DNA from: Prosopocoilus inquinatus
Lineage: Eukaryota; Arthropoda; Insecta; Coleoptera; Lucanidae
Assembly: GCA_036172665.1 (NCBI GenBank)
Contig: CM069874.1
Coordinates: 25,503,946 to 25,567,945, forward strand
Direction of reading: 5' to 3'
Length of the DNA stretch: 64,000 nucleotides
The first letter of the stretch is position 1, and the number at the start of each line of letters is the position of its first letter. A program made the position numbers and the translations under genes. Shown in pieces: positions 46,971-58,946 of this stretch. Under the pieces are notes generated by a model that was given only the letters and a program-made list of their open reading frames with translations, did not search any database and was not told the origin of the DNA.

Positions 46971-47060
46971 TAGGATGTCGCTATTTAAGCTATTCATTAT
47001 AAATTTTACATTTTCAAGTGAAATTAAAAATCTTATAATTTTTCAACCGAAATCATTGTA

Positions 47061-48140
47061 AGGCTGCCCCTATACTAAGGAAGCGAATAATCTACAAAAC
47101 ATTTTTGATCATTTTTATTAGAAAGTGTAGTACACACTGATACATCAAATAAAAAGCAGTTTAAAACACGTCGAACTAGTCTTTTTACTGAAAGTTTTCA
47201 TTTCGAAATCCGGTAGCATTACCTGTGAAAATCTTTTGTTTCTAAAAATGATTGCCGCAGTGTTAAAATTGGACGTAACCTAACTTTAAACTGTCATCAT
47301 AATATAAATCGTATTTAGAAGAATGTAAATTACAACTCACTCACAAATTAAATAATTTTTTTACATAAGAAGTTCTAATGTCCCTATCTGAGATCACCGG
47401 GCAGCAATTCTTGCACTAATACCATGCGGTAAAGATAGAGCGGTGATAATTTGTGGCACCTTCCAAGAGAGAGCTAAAACTAGTCGAATTGATTGTGATA
47501 ACGAGTGAATAGAGATGTATGGAACATTTTCCGCTGCATGAATTGCACTTTCCATAACCTTAGCAGTACCTTTTCATAGTTGATTGTTCTTCTGAAGATC
47601 CTCTAGTTTGTCGAAACATCTGTACCGAACAATGCAGATTGTCTTCAAATATTTCGTAGTCAACAATACATCGGCAAATTCAGTTCTAAACTCTTCTAAG
47701 CAGTTTCGGTATTTCCGTGACTTTTGAACCGTTACGAAAATTAATTTTCAATCATAAATCTACTTCAATGTAAACACCTAACATCGTAAATGAGTCCTAA
47801 AAAGAAAATATTTTTGCAATGAAACCATTAAATAACAAATAAAACGAACACCTTACTCGACGGTTGACAGAAGGCACGACACTAGTGACAGTACTGTTAG
47901 CAGTCAAGTTAAGCTACGACATGCGTTTAAAAAAATCTTTTGTTTACAAAGCCAATGCTATCGGAAAACGAAATGAACACTTGTTATTTTTGATGTAACC
48001 TTAGTTTGCTTTGCCACCAATACGATTAAGCTAACAAACATTCTTTTTATACATCAGATGTAAAATATTTTTAGATAATGTTCTTTTGTCTGATTTATAA
48101 TACAGTCAAACGTTTTCGCTTCATCAGTGTGGGGCAGCCT
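47061..48140. mobile_element. Non-autonomous DNA element with AGGCTGCCCC ends
   Basis: TAA then GGCTGCCCC at 47062 and GGGGCAGCC then TAA at 48139; the next inner AGGAAGCG / CGCTTCATCA match is imperfect. Related end fragments occur at 20735-20785 (AAAACGTTTTGCTTCATCAG) and 21560-21645. No transposase recognised inside. Confidence 0.7.
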
Positions 48141-49134
48141 AATAGGAAAAATATGCAAAAAAAAAACAGTTGAGAATTGAGACAAGAACGGTAATTGCCA
48201 CCTTAAAAGACAATCTTGGAGATTTATTCTTCTTTTCTCTTCATCAGTTTCGTGTTATCGATCGTTTTTAACGTTATAAATATCCTTATTTTACGCCGTA
48301 CACCCGGTTTGTCATTTCTCCGGGTTATCTCAATCAACTATTGTCACGCTTAAATTACGCAGCCTATAATTTTATAATGTGTGAGTTCACGACGCATTTA
48401 TGCGCGACAACTAAATGTTAAGTGACAAAACAATTTCCTAGAAAATGAGTTTTTGACGAAACGAATGAGCACCTCCACAGAGGTATGTAATTCAAATTAC
48501 TGTGTCGTACAGTCAGCGTTTGTTTTTGGCTAAAATTATCTTTTACGACTGTCGTAATAAATGTTCTGCAGTTCGTTTTGAAATTGCGCGATAAGCTTGA
48601 AATATCGTGCCCTTCGTGAATAAATTTGCGTTTAATGCAGAACACCACGCGAATAACGCATATTTAATGGGGAACAAGTTATTAACTATTTATGCTGCAC
48701 AGAGAAAGAATACGGAAAGAACTGAGATACTTTTTAATGACTGCTACTGCTAGACGAAAATTAAAAATTTGAAGTGAATTTCATGCGCCGTATGCGTTAA
48801 TAATTACAAGCTGCAGTTAATTATGAACGTTGTGGACGGAATTAATTAAACCTTAGCCAAATCCAGACGTATGCGCAGATAAAAACTGAATAGAACAGAA
48901 TTTACTATTTACTTATTATAAGGACTACTTTAGATTCTTTTTAATTTAGTTTCAGTGCTAACCACATGTTTAATGAGATGATCACGTCATGAATATATTC
49001 TTTTAATACTGTGAAGCAAGAAAACATATGCTTTCAGTATTTTTTGAATTCTTCTTTCCAAGAGTAGTTTAGTTTACATAGAAAATGTTATTGAAGCGTT
49101 TAGCGTTTTTTATAGAAAAAATAAATAAAATATA
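48141..49134. other. No gene seen
   Basis: Moderate base composition around 48240-48900; no supported feature. Confidence 0.45.
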
Positions 49135-49635
49135 TTGGGTGTCTCACAACGTACGGAGGAGATTGAAAGGGCAGCTGTAGGACATCAAAATAAAGCTTTT
49201 TTCTTAATTCGCTTTTGACCAAAATCCATTAATAAGAAAGTTACAGCAGTTTAACTTTCTTAATTTCTTCTTTAATTTACACCTACGGCTTCTCAATTAA
49301 TAAGAATTATTTTACAAAATGCAACCTTATTGTTAAATAAGTACTAAATTTATCAAAACCACCATTCATAAAATGTCTATGTCAATCTGTTTCCTAGTTT
49401 TGTTTTAATTAGTAGGCGGTGCACAACAATACTAAAATCCGTTTTTGACTATTAAACGAAAAAGTAGTTGTTTATTGTAAAAGCAGTGTTCAATTAACTC
49501 ATAAATGCCTCAAATTTGAATTTAAAACGTAAAATAGTTATTGCTTTTGTACCAAAAATTTATTAAGAAAAAATCTTTAATTTGATCTCACCTAGATACC
49601 ATTTTAATCTCCTTCGTAGGTTATGAAACACCCAG
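49135..49635. mobile_element. MITE family 4, copy 2
   Basis: TTGGGTGTCTCACAACGTAC at the left and GGTTATGAAACACCCAG at the right, TA flanks; same interior blocks as the copy at 33023, with an internal deletion. Confidence 0.87.
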
Positions 49636-50331
49636 TATTTAATATGGAAACAAGAGTGAGGTATACAGTTGTAGGCATTTGAAAACTAGGACACTTTAAC
49701 AAACACGACATCATAGCGGTGTAAACTAATCCTAAAACTGACGCTTCTAAACGTCACTCAAATTACTCAATGGAACAATAAACAAAAATTATTGCAAACT
49801 TTTGTACTTAACAGCTATTATTTTATTAGAACATCATTAAAGCTGGTATGGCATTTTTTAAATAAATTGATGGTAAATTCTGCTCTGCATTGTCAAATTT
49901 CACATTGTCACCAGAGTTGTTAAAAATACTATATTTTATTTTTTAGGTGTTTTACCACGGTAAATAAACACCTTTCATGATTGTTATTTTTTGGCGTCAC
50001 TGTCATATGACGTTTCTTTAAAAAATATTCGCCTGTCATTAATTTAGTTAATTTACTCCTGGAATTTTGTTCTCCAGCTTCTTATTTATTTAAAGTGCCG
50101 AAAATAAATTTTTCCAACAAGAGAGTGTACGTTAAAAGCCGTTTTGATGAATACAAGAAAGTGTCAGTTCTCATGAACTGTAACCTAAAATAAATTTACT
50201 TTGACGAATAACGATACTGCCAACTAAAATGTCAGATTTTCTTAGTCTGAATTTAAATTAATTTACATCGGAGTAAAATACCAGGTATTTTTCTATGTCA
50301 AAAATAGTGTGGTACAGAAGTAAATTGTATA

Positions 50332-52143
50332 CAGGCTGTCCATTTTTCGAGCCCAAGCATGGGGATCTCACTTATCTTAAGAGATACGAAGTCGGTTAAA
50401 TTAGGCCAAAGTTGTGTATTTTCAGGCTAGTTAACGATCTGAAAAGCAATTTAAATTATTCCTTTTTGTTTTGAAGATATTGAGAAAAAAACTAAAATTT
50501 TTCATTTTCGTTTTTATTTTTTAAGTCGAAAACCGATGAAGCTAGACATTTATAACTTACACCTTATTAAGGCCCTTTTTACGTAGAATCTAAATCTGTC
50601 CTTACATTTACCCGAGCTGTCCAAATTGCAGAGATACGACTGTCAACTTTTTTTTTCTTATGGGCGCCATATTGGATTTTCATATTTCTAAATAAAGATT
50701 TTTTCTCCGATTCTAACAATGTATCACACATTAAGGTTGATTTGACTTTTTGGCCGAAATATCTATTTTTTTATTTTTACAAAGAGCGCTATGGAAACAA
50801 TCAAGATTTTGTTACTTATGTGGCGTTAGCTTAACCAACGGAAAACGCGGAAGAAATTCTGCACTCTTAAAAATTACTTTTTCATCACTATTTTTATAAT
50901 ATTCTTATAGTAAACAACCCCCACTTTAAGTACAAAACAATTCTTCGGGTTTAACAAGACAAACTGCAGTCAATTTTACATACCACACCAAAGAAACATA
51001 AGAATCGTCCTTGTGAAATCCATATCCATAACCCCACAAAAAGTAGCTTAAACTTTGCAACTTTTTGTATTACAAAATTGTGTTTCATTGTACCTACCCA
51101 TCAGAAAATAATCTGTGGGAGATAAATCTGGTCCTCTGCTGGCCAGCCGATGTCTCCGTTATTTCTTTTTAGAAAACATTTTAGTTAAACTACCAGCAAC
51201 TCAGGTGTCATGAGAGATCAAGCAATCTCGTTGAAATCAACTGTTTATTAATGTATTTCATAAGAAATGTTTTTTACGAAAATTTAGGTATCCGTTTTCA
51301 GACCATGATGATTTTTATGTTCGCTGTGTTGCTTGAACAGCTACTCATCATTGCTGACTTTATATTTGGCTCGTCGGCATCGAATCTTATGACAATTTGA
51401 AGGAAATTTGTATTTTCTTCTAACTGGCTTCTTATAAATGTACAAAATTTTATTCGTCATTCATTATCGCCGGGCAGAAGAAGTTCATTTTTTTTTCTTC
51501 ATTCTTCATACCACTTAATGTGGTAGCTTTGAAACAACTTGGTTTGTTGAGCTAGAAGGATATTTTGCACTGAAAGCAGGAATTGTTTACAATTAAAATA
51601 TTATGACTTTAGAGCTTTTAGAAGTTCTTCCGCGTTTTCAATTGATTTAGCTAGCGCCATGTACGCGTCAACATCTTGTTTCCACAGCGCTCTTTGTAAA
51701 AATAAAAAAATAGATATTTCGACCAAAAAGTCAAATCAACCTTAATGTGTGATACATTGTTAGAATCGGAGAAAAAATCTTTATTTAGAAATATGAAAAT
51801 CCAATATGGCGCCCATAAGAAAAAAAAAGTTGACAGTCGTATCTCTGCAATTTTGACAGCTCGGGTAAATATAAGGACAGTTTTAGATTCTACGTAAAAA
51901 GGGCCTTAATAAGGTGTAAGTTATAAATGTCTAGCTTTATCGGTTTTCGATTTAAATAATAAAAACGAAAATGAAAAATTTTAGTTTTTTCTCAACATCT
52001 TCGAAACGAAAAGGAATAATTTAAATTGCTTTTCAGATTATTAATTAGCATGAAAATACGCAACTTTGGCCTAATTTAACCGACCTCGTATCTCTTAAGA
52101 TAAGTGAGATCCCCATGCTTGGGCTCGAAAGACGGACAATCTG
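50332..52143. mobile_element. Large fold-back element, family 3
   Basis: Ends CAGGCTGTCCATTTTTCGAG and CTCGAAAGACGGACAATCTG, flanked by TATA. Arms of about 450 bp share GCATGGGGATCTCACTTATC, TAACTTACACCTTATTAAGG, TATGGGCGCCATATTGGATT, ACATTAAGGTTGATTTGACT and TTTACAAAGAGCGCT. Centre 50820-51660 is unique sequence without a recognisable protein. Confidence 0.9.
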
Positions 52144-53178
52144 TATATTTTTTTTATTAGAATTCTCAAACATTCTAGTTGACCGCTAAAAGATGCAATG
52201 GGAAGTTTAAAAAACCAAGAAACAATTTTGAATAAGAATAAGAAATACGTAAATTTTCGTGGACGTCATATTTAAATATTTCAGATTCTAAGAAAAACTT
52301 TAAAAATTTCTTCATTTAAATTGCTTTCTTTTGTCAGTAGAACAAATTATTCCGTGATTGTAATTTTTCATTCAAATATGAAAGAAATATTACGTTTTAT
52401 TACAAATTGCGGAGATAACATTTTGTATTAGGCAGATAGAGGATGTAAGAATCATGAATTAACACCATACTACATTGGCGAATGCTTTAAAACGTCGCAT
52501 AATCGAAATTGTTTTGTTTTAATGAAATACTTCGTATGTAAACGTAAGAAATAATAAAGTCAGCTTTACATTTATTGAAATAACTTGTCCAGATTTTATT
52601 TCCACTACTGTACTTACCTTCTGAAATATTTTTAATTTTGTGCCCTAACCCATTACGTATACTCGTATTTGTTCTATGCCTCAAAGAGCTTGGCCCTTCT
52701 TCCATGTACAAATTTACTGAAAATTCAGTTCGGTTCGTATGTTAATATACTGATTTCGACCCTTTTAGAGCTAAATACTGAAATGATATTTTATACGTAA
52801 GCATTTGTTGTTAAATGACTGGAGAGTCTTATTAAATAACATAACTTTTGCTACAAAAACCACATTTATGTAAGTCTTTACTTTTGTTTTTTGAATGCTG
52901 TTAGAAGTATTGCTTTTGTACAACCATTGTGATCCATTGTCAGATTAAGTAATAAGACACACTTTAAACACAGGCCATACAAACGATAGTGAACTGTAAT
53001 TAGACGTAACTTTACAACACCACTGGTAGTAATTTACCACTTGGTATTTTACCAAACAGTATTTTACGAAATTGTAATTTACCTTGTAAAATACGGTATT
53101 TTAAATTTGGTAAAAATACCGTAAATTTGTTTATTTAGTGTTTTTATTATTTGTGTATTTGTGATGATCAAATACACA
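52144..53178. other. No gene seen
   Basis: AT-rich; a short stretch near 53025-53120 repeats GTATTTTAC/GTAATTT-type words, otherwise nothing. Confidence 0.45.
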
Positions 53179-53180
53179 TA

Positions 53181-53804
53181 CAGTCGAAGCTCAATAACTC
53201 GAACTGCCAAGGGACCTGAGATTAAATTCGAGTTATAGAATATTCGAGTTAAAGGACATGAGTACATACCTTACATGTTCATACATATGTATTTATTTAC
53301 ATATTTTATTAAGAAGTAAAAAAAAAAACATATAAACATTAGTATACAGACATCAAAATTTAATATAATAAACGTGCTGGTATTTTGTTTTCCTCAGCAA
53401 TATTTTTCTCTTCGACACCATTTTCGACTTTTTTTTTAATTTCAAGCTTTTGTTGAACTGTAAGACTCTTATGTTGATGGAAATTTATATGTATGTAAAG
53501 AAAATACGACCAAATTAATTGAAACACTAAATGCAACTGAAGTGCATAGCATTATTGTCTCCGATCCGAAGAAGGGGAAAGCCGGAAGCACCATCGCTGG
53601 AAACGTAAATTGACGATAAAAAGTGGGGATTTGTCGTAAAAATTTGAGTTTTAGAGCTTTGTAAGTCCTTTGTTCGTCAAATTTATTTCGAATTATAGAA
53701 ATTTTCGAGTTATAGAAAATCGAAATAAAGAGCGAAAAACCAATGCGAAACGCTGGGCAACTGCAGTGGACAGCAAGCGACTTCGAGTTACGGAGCTTTG
53801 ACTG
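53181..53804 (-). mobile_element. pogo/Tigger-like deletion derivative
   Basis: Inverted ends CAGTCGAAGCTCaaTAACTCGAA / TTCGAGTTAcgGAGCTTTGACTG with TA duplications at 53179-53180 and 53805-53806. On the minus strand 53479-53368 still encodes a CENP-B N-terminal type helix-turn-helix: HKSLTVQQKLEIKKKVENG then IAEENKIPARLL. Repeated internal GAGTTATAGAA motifs lie near both ends. The DDD catalytic part is missing. Confidence 0.85.
53368..53479 (-). pseudogene. CENP-B-type DNA-binding remnant of a pogo transposase
   Basis: A short open segment matches the first helix-turn-helix of pogo/Tigger transposases (SLTVQQKLEIKKKVENG, then IAEENKIP). Nothing of the catalytic core follows. Confidence 0.75.
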
Positions 53805-54360
53805 TATTACACAAATTGGTTTACACATAACAAAATTTCGAATTTTTGTCATTTACGTAAATTCTCAGTGTACCAGTTTTCAAGGGCCGTAATTTTACCT
53901 TTATTTTTCAAGAATTATTACAAAATCTCAATTTTGGCACAAATAAGTGTAAGAGTATCAATGCTACTGATTGTAATATCTAGTTGGTACTTGAGTGAAA
54001 GTCATACCATATCTGAAGCTACATTTCTACATTTCCACAGTTCTACCGTGTGCCAGGATACGAGGAAAATTGAAAAATGTATGAAATTTGTTTTTCATCG
54101 TAGAGAGCCATTATTTCATATTTTATGGCAATCTGAATAACTTTATCAAATAATATTTCCACATATCTTGAAAAAGAAAGGTTATTTATATCGATTTCAA
54201 ATATTTTGTTTTCCTCGGTATAAGGCAAGAGATATTTAATCTTTGATACGTTGAATCTTGAGTTTGGGAAAATGTAGGAACTTTCATAAAGAATATTTTT
54301 TTCTGAGAAATAAATAATTAAATAATACCCATGTGTGTTCCAACTTTCTGGCGGTCACTG

Positions 54361-54964
54361 TATACCAGATTTAGTGTTACAGCCAACATCTTCCTTAAAC
54401 TGCAAGATTAAGAGAATTAAGTTCGTTAAAAACGGCTTGCAATGCTCTATAAGATAGAGTACTTAAAATAACACCTAGCAAGCTACCCCCAACTCCATTT
54501 TTTCAAATTGCACTTCCATAGTTTCTTTATTTCTTAATAAAGTGTTTTAGATTCTGAATGCGATAGTATAAACAATAGTAGCTTTCTGTTAAATTTCCAT
54601 ATATAGTGTCGATAGTTCTAATCTAATATAATAATAATAATATAATGAATTAGTAATTAATAATAATATAATTCCAATCTAATATCTCTTTACTACATGC
54701 AACGAAATGCTAATTTTGATTAAACTAACCCCATTTTACTTATACCGTTGTAATCAGAATTTAAAAGAAATTAAAAATTATGAGGGTGCTGTTTGAAAAA
54801 GTTGGGTTGAGATGGTTCCTACGGGGTTGTTGTTTAGGCTACTTATTAAGTACTCTATCTTGTAGAACACCGCAAGCCATTTATGTTAAAACCTGAATAC
54901 ATTTTTTATCTTGTTGTCTAAGGTAGATATTGGCTGTAACACTAAATTTGGGACACGTGGTATA
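54361..54964. mobile_element. Fold-back element with arms of about 190 bp
   Basis: TATACCAGATTTAGTGTTAC AGCCAAcATCT at the left is inverted at the right (AGATATTGGCTGTAACACTA ... GTGGTATA). Inner arm blocks include ACGGCTTGCAATGCTCTAtA, AGATAGAGTACTTAA and CCCCAACTC. No coding. Confidence 0.82.
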
Positions 54965-55910
54965 TATATTTATTTGAATTATACCTACATAAATTTTCTG
55001 GTATACCTACAGGTTGTATCACATTACTTTTTATAACAAAGGTGTGGGAGAACGCACACCTGCCTTCTTATCAGATGTGCGTTCGGTGTCAAATCCGAAT
55101 CTTATGCTTGCTACTGGGGGTAAGATTATTTTCTTTCTTTATTATTCTTCCGTATATTTTATATCCAAAAGTATGATACAACCTGTTTGCATATTGGTGA
55201 TCTGCTCTGTTAATAAAATAATTATTAATATTCAGACAACTGGAAAGTTTCAGGTCGTGTGCATAATATCGTGGACCAAATTTGCAATAATCTTAGAAGA
55301 ACATAATTTCTGAAATAAAAATTCTTCTATTGCTTTTTAATTTAAAAAGCAGGAATGTGATGAAACTATGGTGACCAAGAAGCTGAAAATTGCACATAAA
55401 ACGTCGACATGAAAAGAAAGTTATTACCTCTTTACTGTGTAATACGCATTAATGATGTATTGTGCCAAAAACACATAATAAAAGATCTAAATACACGGCG
55501 GCATCTGTTCCTTCACATCTCCGTGGCACGGTTGATTAAACTCCATCGGATAAATAAACACCGGCGAAACTGCAAATTTTTCTGGCACGAAATTCAAATG
55601 AGATTTCACAGTATTGTCTTCTGATAAACACTACATTTTATTTAGCCGCTTAAACTTGAATGTTCTCATCAAGGTCAAGAACTTGTTTTTTTTAAGTCGG
55701 CTGCCCAGCTGTAACCAGGTGTTAAAAAATCAGGTATTAATTATATTTTTTGAAAGTAATTATGGAACATGTGTCAACGTTTGTGAACACATTATATTTG
55801 GCATAAAATATAGGCTGTACGATAATTTCATAACCAAATCTTAACAATTGTAAAGTTTTTAATTATTTCCATTATACAGAAAAATATCTACATTAACGTT
55901 TATTAAATTA

Positions 55911-56471
55911 CTTACGCCGTTTCTGAAACGATGCGTAACTTTATGTAGAGATAAACTTATTATAACTACTGAAAGCCGTTTCTCAAAACTTTATGTGTAG
56001 ATAAGGTATATGTATACGTAGCAACGTAAGGCTCAATTCTCACACGAGCAGCGCGTCATGTTTTTACATGTAATTTCTTGACATAAAATGCTGCCAAGTG
56101 AGAATTGCTTCATTTAAAACCATGGCAACTTTTAAAGGCAACAAAATGATGCGACGCGGCGTGCTGCGACGCGCTGCCGTGTGAGAATTGAGCCTAAACA
56201 TTTTATGCTTTTCATGAAGTTGTTTCTCAGTAAAAATTTATGTTTACATTAAGTCATTCATTGTTTCAGAAACAAGGCATTAGTTTTATTAAACCATTCA
56301 TTGCGCTTTATGTAAATATAAATTTTGATTAACGGATAACTTTGTGAAAAGTATAATCTGTTTACGTTACTACGTATACGCTTTATCGACAGATAAAGTT
56401 TTGAGAAACGGTTTTTAGAAGTTATGGTGAGTTTATCTCTACGTAAACTCCTTTCAGAAACCGGGCGTAAG
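55911..56471. mobile_element. Outer MITE carrying the 56030 element
   Basis: Ends CTTACGCCGTTTCTGAAACG and CTTTCAGAAACCGGGCGTAA G; inner arms AGAGATAAACTTATTATAAC and GCCGTTTCTCAAAACTTTAT GTGTAGATAA and GTATACGTAG are all inverted on the right side. Confidence 0.82.
56030..56194. mobile_element. MITE with exact TAA duplication, nested in another MITE
   Basis: GGCTCAATTCTCACACG.GCAGCGCG at the left, CGCGCTGCCGTGTGAGAATT GAGCC at the right, TAA at 56027-56029 and 56195-56197. An internal copy of the TGAGAATTG motif sits near 56099. Fits PIF/Harbinger. Confidence 0.88.
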
Positions 56472-56899
56472 ATTTGTTTAAGAAAAACTTACTTCGTTTC
56501 CACTTTCTTCAGCAAATTTAACTTATCCAAGCTTTCATATGGCAAAACTTGGCGATGAGCTAATCAATCACCCTGTGTATTTCGTACCGCTTTAGTTTAG
56601 TTTACAATTACAGAGATATCAGAATTAATTGGCCTCATCCTTCACTTCACCATGTACTTACCCTTCTTGATTTGTGTGTTCTCGCAAAATCAAAAGTTCT
56701 ATTAGTTACTTAAAGAATGTAATACCTATGAATTAATATAAACTTGCATTTAAGTTTTAGCCTTTATGCTTCAAGCCCTAACATTGTTCTGTCTTTATAA
56801 TTATGAGTCATATGTTATCCAATACAGTTGATATATAAGCACATGACAAGATCTCTAAGACGGTTTGATATCGGAACAGTTTTTTTTTTTTAAATATTG

Positions 56900-57491
56900 T
56901 ATGTAACAACGTACGGAGGAGATTGAAAGAGCAGCTGTAGGACATCAAAATAAAGCTTTTTTCTTAATTCACTTTTGACCAAAACCCAATAATAAGATAG
57001 TTACAGCAGTTTAATTTCTTCTTTAATTTACACCTTTTAATTAACCAAAGTATTTCACAAAATGCAACTTTATTATTAGCTAAACTCTAATTTTATCAAA
57101 ACCACCATTCATAAAATGTCCATGTTAATCTGTTTCCTGGTTTTGTTTTTAATTAGTAGGCGATGCACAACGACATGAAAACTCGTTTTTGGGCATTAGA
57201 AGGAAATTATATTAAAATGAAATAGCCGTAACTTTACCGTTACTACATTTTTTAAAATAGTTATTTATTGTAAAGTAGTGTACAATTAACTCATAAATGC
57301 TTCAAATTTGATTTTAAAACGTAAAATATTACTACAGAGAGTAAGTTTTGCTTGTTAATTAACTTCACTTTAAACTCTTGTAACTTTTTAGTTATTGCGT
57401 TTTTACCGAAAAAAAATATTAAGTAAAACTCTTTAATTTGATCTCCTCTAGTTACCCTTTTAATCTCCTCCGTAGGTTACAAGACACCCAG
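56900..57491. mobile_element. MITE family 4, copy 3, beside the TBC gene exon
   Basis: TAACAACGTACGGAGGAGAT at the left (outermost CTGGGTGTC decayed) and CTCCTCCGTAGGTTACAAGA CACCCAG at the right. Its right end lies 84 bp before the splice acceptor of the TBC exon. Confidence 0.85.
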
Positions 57492-57575
57492 TTTATCTTT
57501 ATAACATTCAAATATGTATTGTTGTTTTGTACGAACATCCAATATGAGAATATTGAATTTTGTTTTTGTTTTCAG

Positions 57576-58151
57576 GTATAAAAATGTTGCAAGATTTAAC
57601 ATAGTAAGTATTTCTGTACGGGACCTGCAGTAAAAGCAGGATGCCCACAATGCCGTCAGTATTAGAAGAAGAACTGGAATCCTTTAGTGTGTACTCTCCC
57701 CACGTAGACTCGAGTGGTATAACGGTATTACCACAAAGCCCCAACTCGAAACCTCTGAAATCGATCAATGACGTTCAAAACCTGCTACAGCAGGGGCGAA
57801 AGCAGGACGTTAAGCACATAATACGTAACAATTTCTGGCCCGTGGACAGTCCCATCCGCGGTAAACTATGGCCCTTGCTGTGTGGCCAACATCACAACGG
57901 CAAGTCCGACATGATGGACGGTTTTTACTGGGACATGGTAACGCAGGTGTTCGGAACCACCGAATTACCAGATAAAACCATCAGCTTACCACCGTTTGTG
58001 GAGCCATCGCACTGCCAGTCGTATTATCTTACGCATCGGGGGAGGAACGTCGCCGATCGTGTGGTTTCAGTTTTAGGATATGCCTGTCCTGATATTGTCT
58101 ACAGCCCCAGTATTTATCCGATCTGCGCTTTACTTCTTCATTACATGTCAG
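57576..58151 (+). CDS. sky: TBC-domain protein, Skywalker/TBC1D24-like, first coding exon (partial gene)
   Basis: An acceptor (TTTTGTTTTCAG) ends at 57575; the ATG at 57641 opens 170 codons plus one base, ending at a GTGAGT donor at 58152 (phase 1). Skywalker/TBC1D24 proteins have an N-terminal TBC domain and a C-terminal TLDc domain, bind phosphoinositides, and act on Rab35 and synaptic-vesicle trafficking. Here I see the TBC start: an acidic leader, a basic helix with VKHIIRNNFWPVDSPIRGKL (residues about 59-78), WPLLCGQHH, then GFYWDMVTQVFGTTELPDK, VADRVVSVLGYACPDI and YPICALLLHYMS. The canonical TBC catalytic IxxDxxR arginine finger is not seen in this exon, as expected for TBC1D24 relatives. 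I found no later exon before 64000, so the gene should continue past the edge. The ORF reading through the donor adds only a few non-conserved residues. The exon's GC-richer codon use stands out from the AT-rich surroundings. Confidence 0.88.
57584..57604 (+). promoter_or_regulatory. Short upstream ORF in the 5' leader of the TBC gene
   Basis: Between the acceptor and the main ATG there is a seven-codon ATG...TAG reading frame, ending 36 nt before the main start at 57641. A short upstream ORF can lower translation of the main frame; here that is only an inference from position. Confidence 0.4.
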
Positions 58152-58540
58152 GTGAGTTCTCAGTTTTTATTCTTTGCTAAATTCTCATGTAAATTGAGTC
58201 CATAACTATTGCTATGTTGGTTGTCTCCAAATTAACAGACCCATGAACCCATGTTTCCACTTCTTTTGGATCGTATAACCGCCCTTAAAGTTTATTACCA
58301 TTAATTTTGAACACCACGTATAAAGTGCTGGAAAATTTGTATTAATTACTTCTTATCATATATTAAATGCCTAGTTAAAAAAAATAATAAATTTCTTTCT
58401 TAAAGACTTGAATATTGTTACCATCTCGAAAAAGTATTTCCAATTTAATTTTATGTATAGTAACAATTTTAAAGGAAAATATATATCATATATTTTGGAG
58501 AAATCAGTGAAAAAATAGGCAGAATCATAAATAAAAATAA

Positions 58541-58946
58541 TGATTTACATCGTATAAACCGAACAATAAAATTTCTAGCTTAATTTTTAATGCTAAGAAT
58601 AAACTAGATCACCTCAAGAAATCAGGAGTTTACTTATTAAAATATAACGATTGTACAGGCGTGTATATAGATCAGACAGGAAGAAGAACACATCCGATAT
58701 TTTAATTTACAAAAAACCGATTCAACTTTCGCAAACCATTTAATAGAAAATCACAATTTCTCTGAAAGCAATGTAAAACTTCTACATTTGGCAAACAAAG
58801 GACGGAAAGTAAATTTATTAGAGACATTGGAAATTCATAAAGCAGCAAACAACTCAGAGATAGAACTACTTAACGACCAGACGGACCTAATATATACACC
58901 GCCTTATTCAAAGCTCGTATCAGTGCTTGTTTTTAATATTTCCTAA
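58541..58946 (+). pseudogene. Penelope-like element fragment: GIY-YIG endonuclease end
   Basis: In one frame 58550-58690 reads KISSLIFNAKNKLDHLKKSG followed by GVYLLKYNDCTGVYIDQTGR. This is the GIY-YIG signature (GVY ... VYI, with the usual YIG glycine changed to Asp), the Cys of the Penelope-type linker, and QTGR. A frameshift then leads to TDSTFANHLIENHNF, KLLHLANKGRKVNLLETLEI and ELLNDQTDL up to the stop at 58944-58946, which is the typical end of Penelope-like polyproteins. No reverse transcriptase part remains. It lies in the intron after the TBC exon. Confidence 0.82.

Larger units (their letters stand above)
46440..46995 (+). repeat. Hammerhead-bearing composite repeat, copy F, nearly complete
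   Basis: Order: border TTGTTGCAAATC (46457), ribozyme module, inverted border CCACTGCAATCAAAAACGG and GTTTGCAACAA (46614-46640). Then comes the tail module with GACCGCCTTG, TTATTATTTAGCAAACCGGC, CCTAATGCAATATCAAGTCA and a GCGATCG...TAGGATGTCGCT end. The module between the two borders is thus an inverted-repeat unit holding the ribozyme. The copy is interrupted by a 198-bp MITE at 46773. No protein coding is visible in the repeat, so it must be non-autonomous. Confidence 0.8.

Noticed and set aside
48112..48132. CTGATGAAGCGAAAAC on the minus strand looks like a hammerhead core
   Set aside because: There is no stem II between CTGATGA and GAAA, and no pairing for stems I or III; it is an end of the 47061 element.
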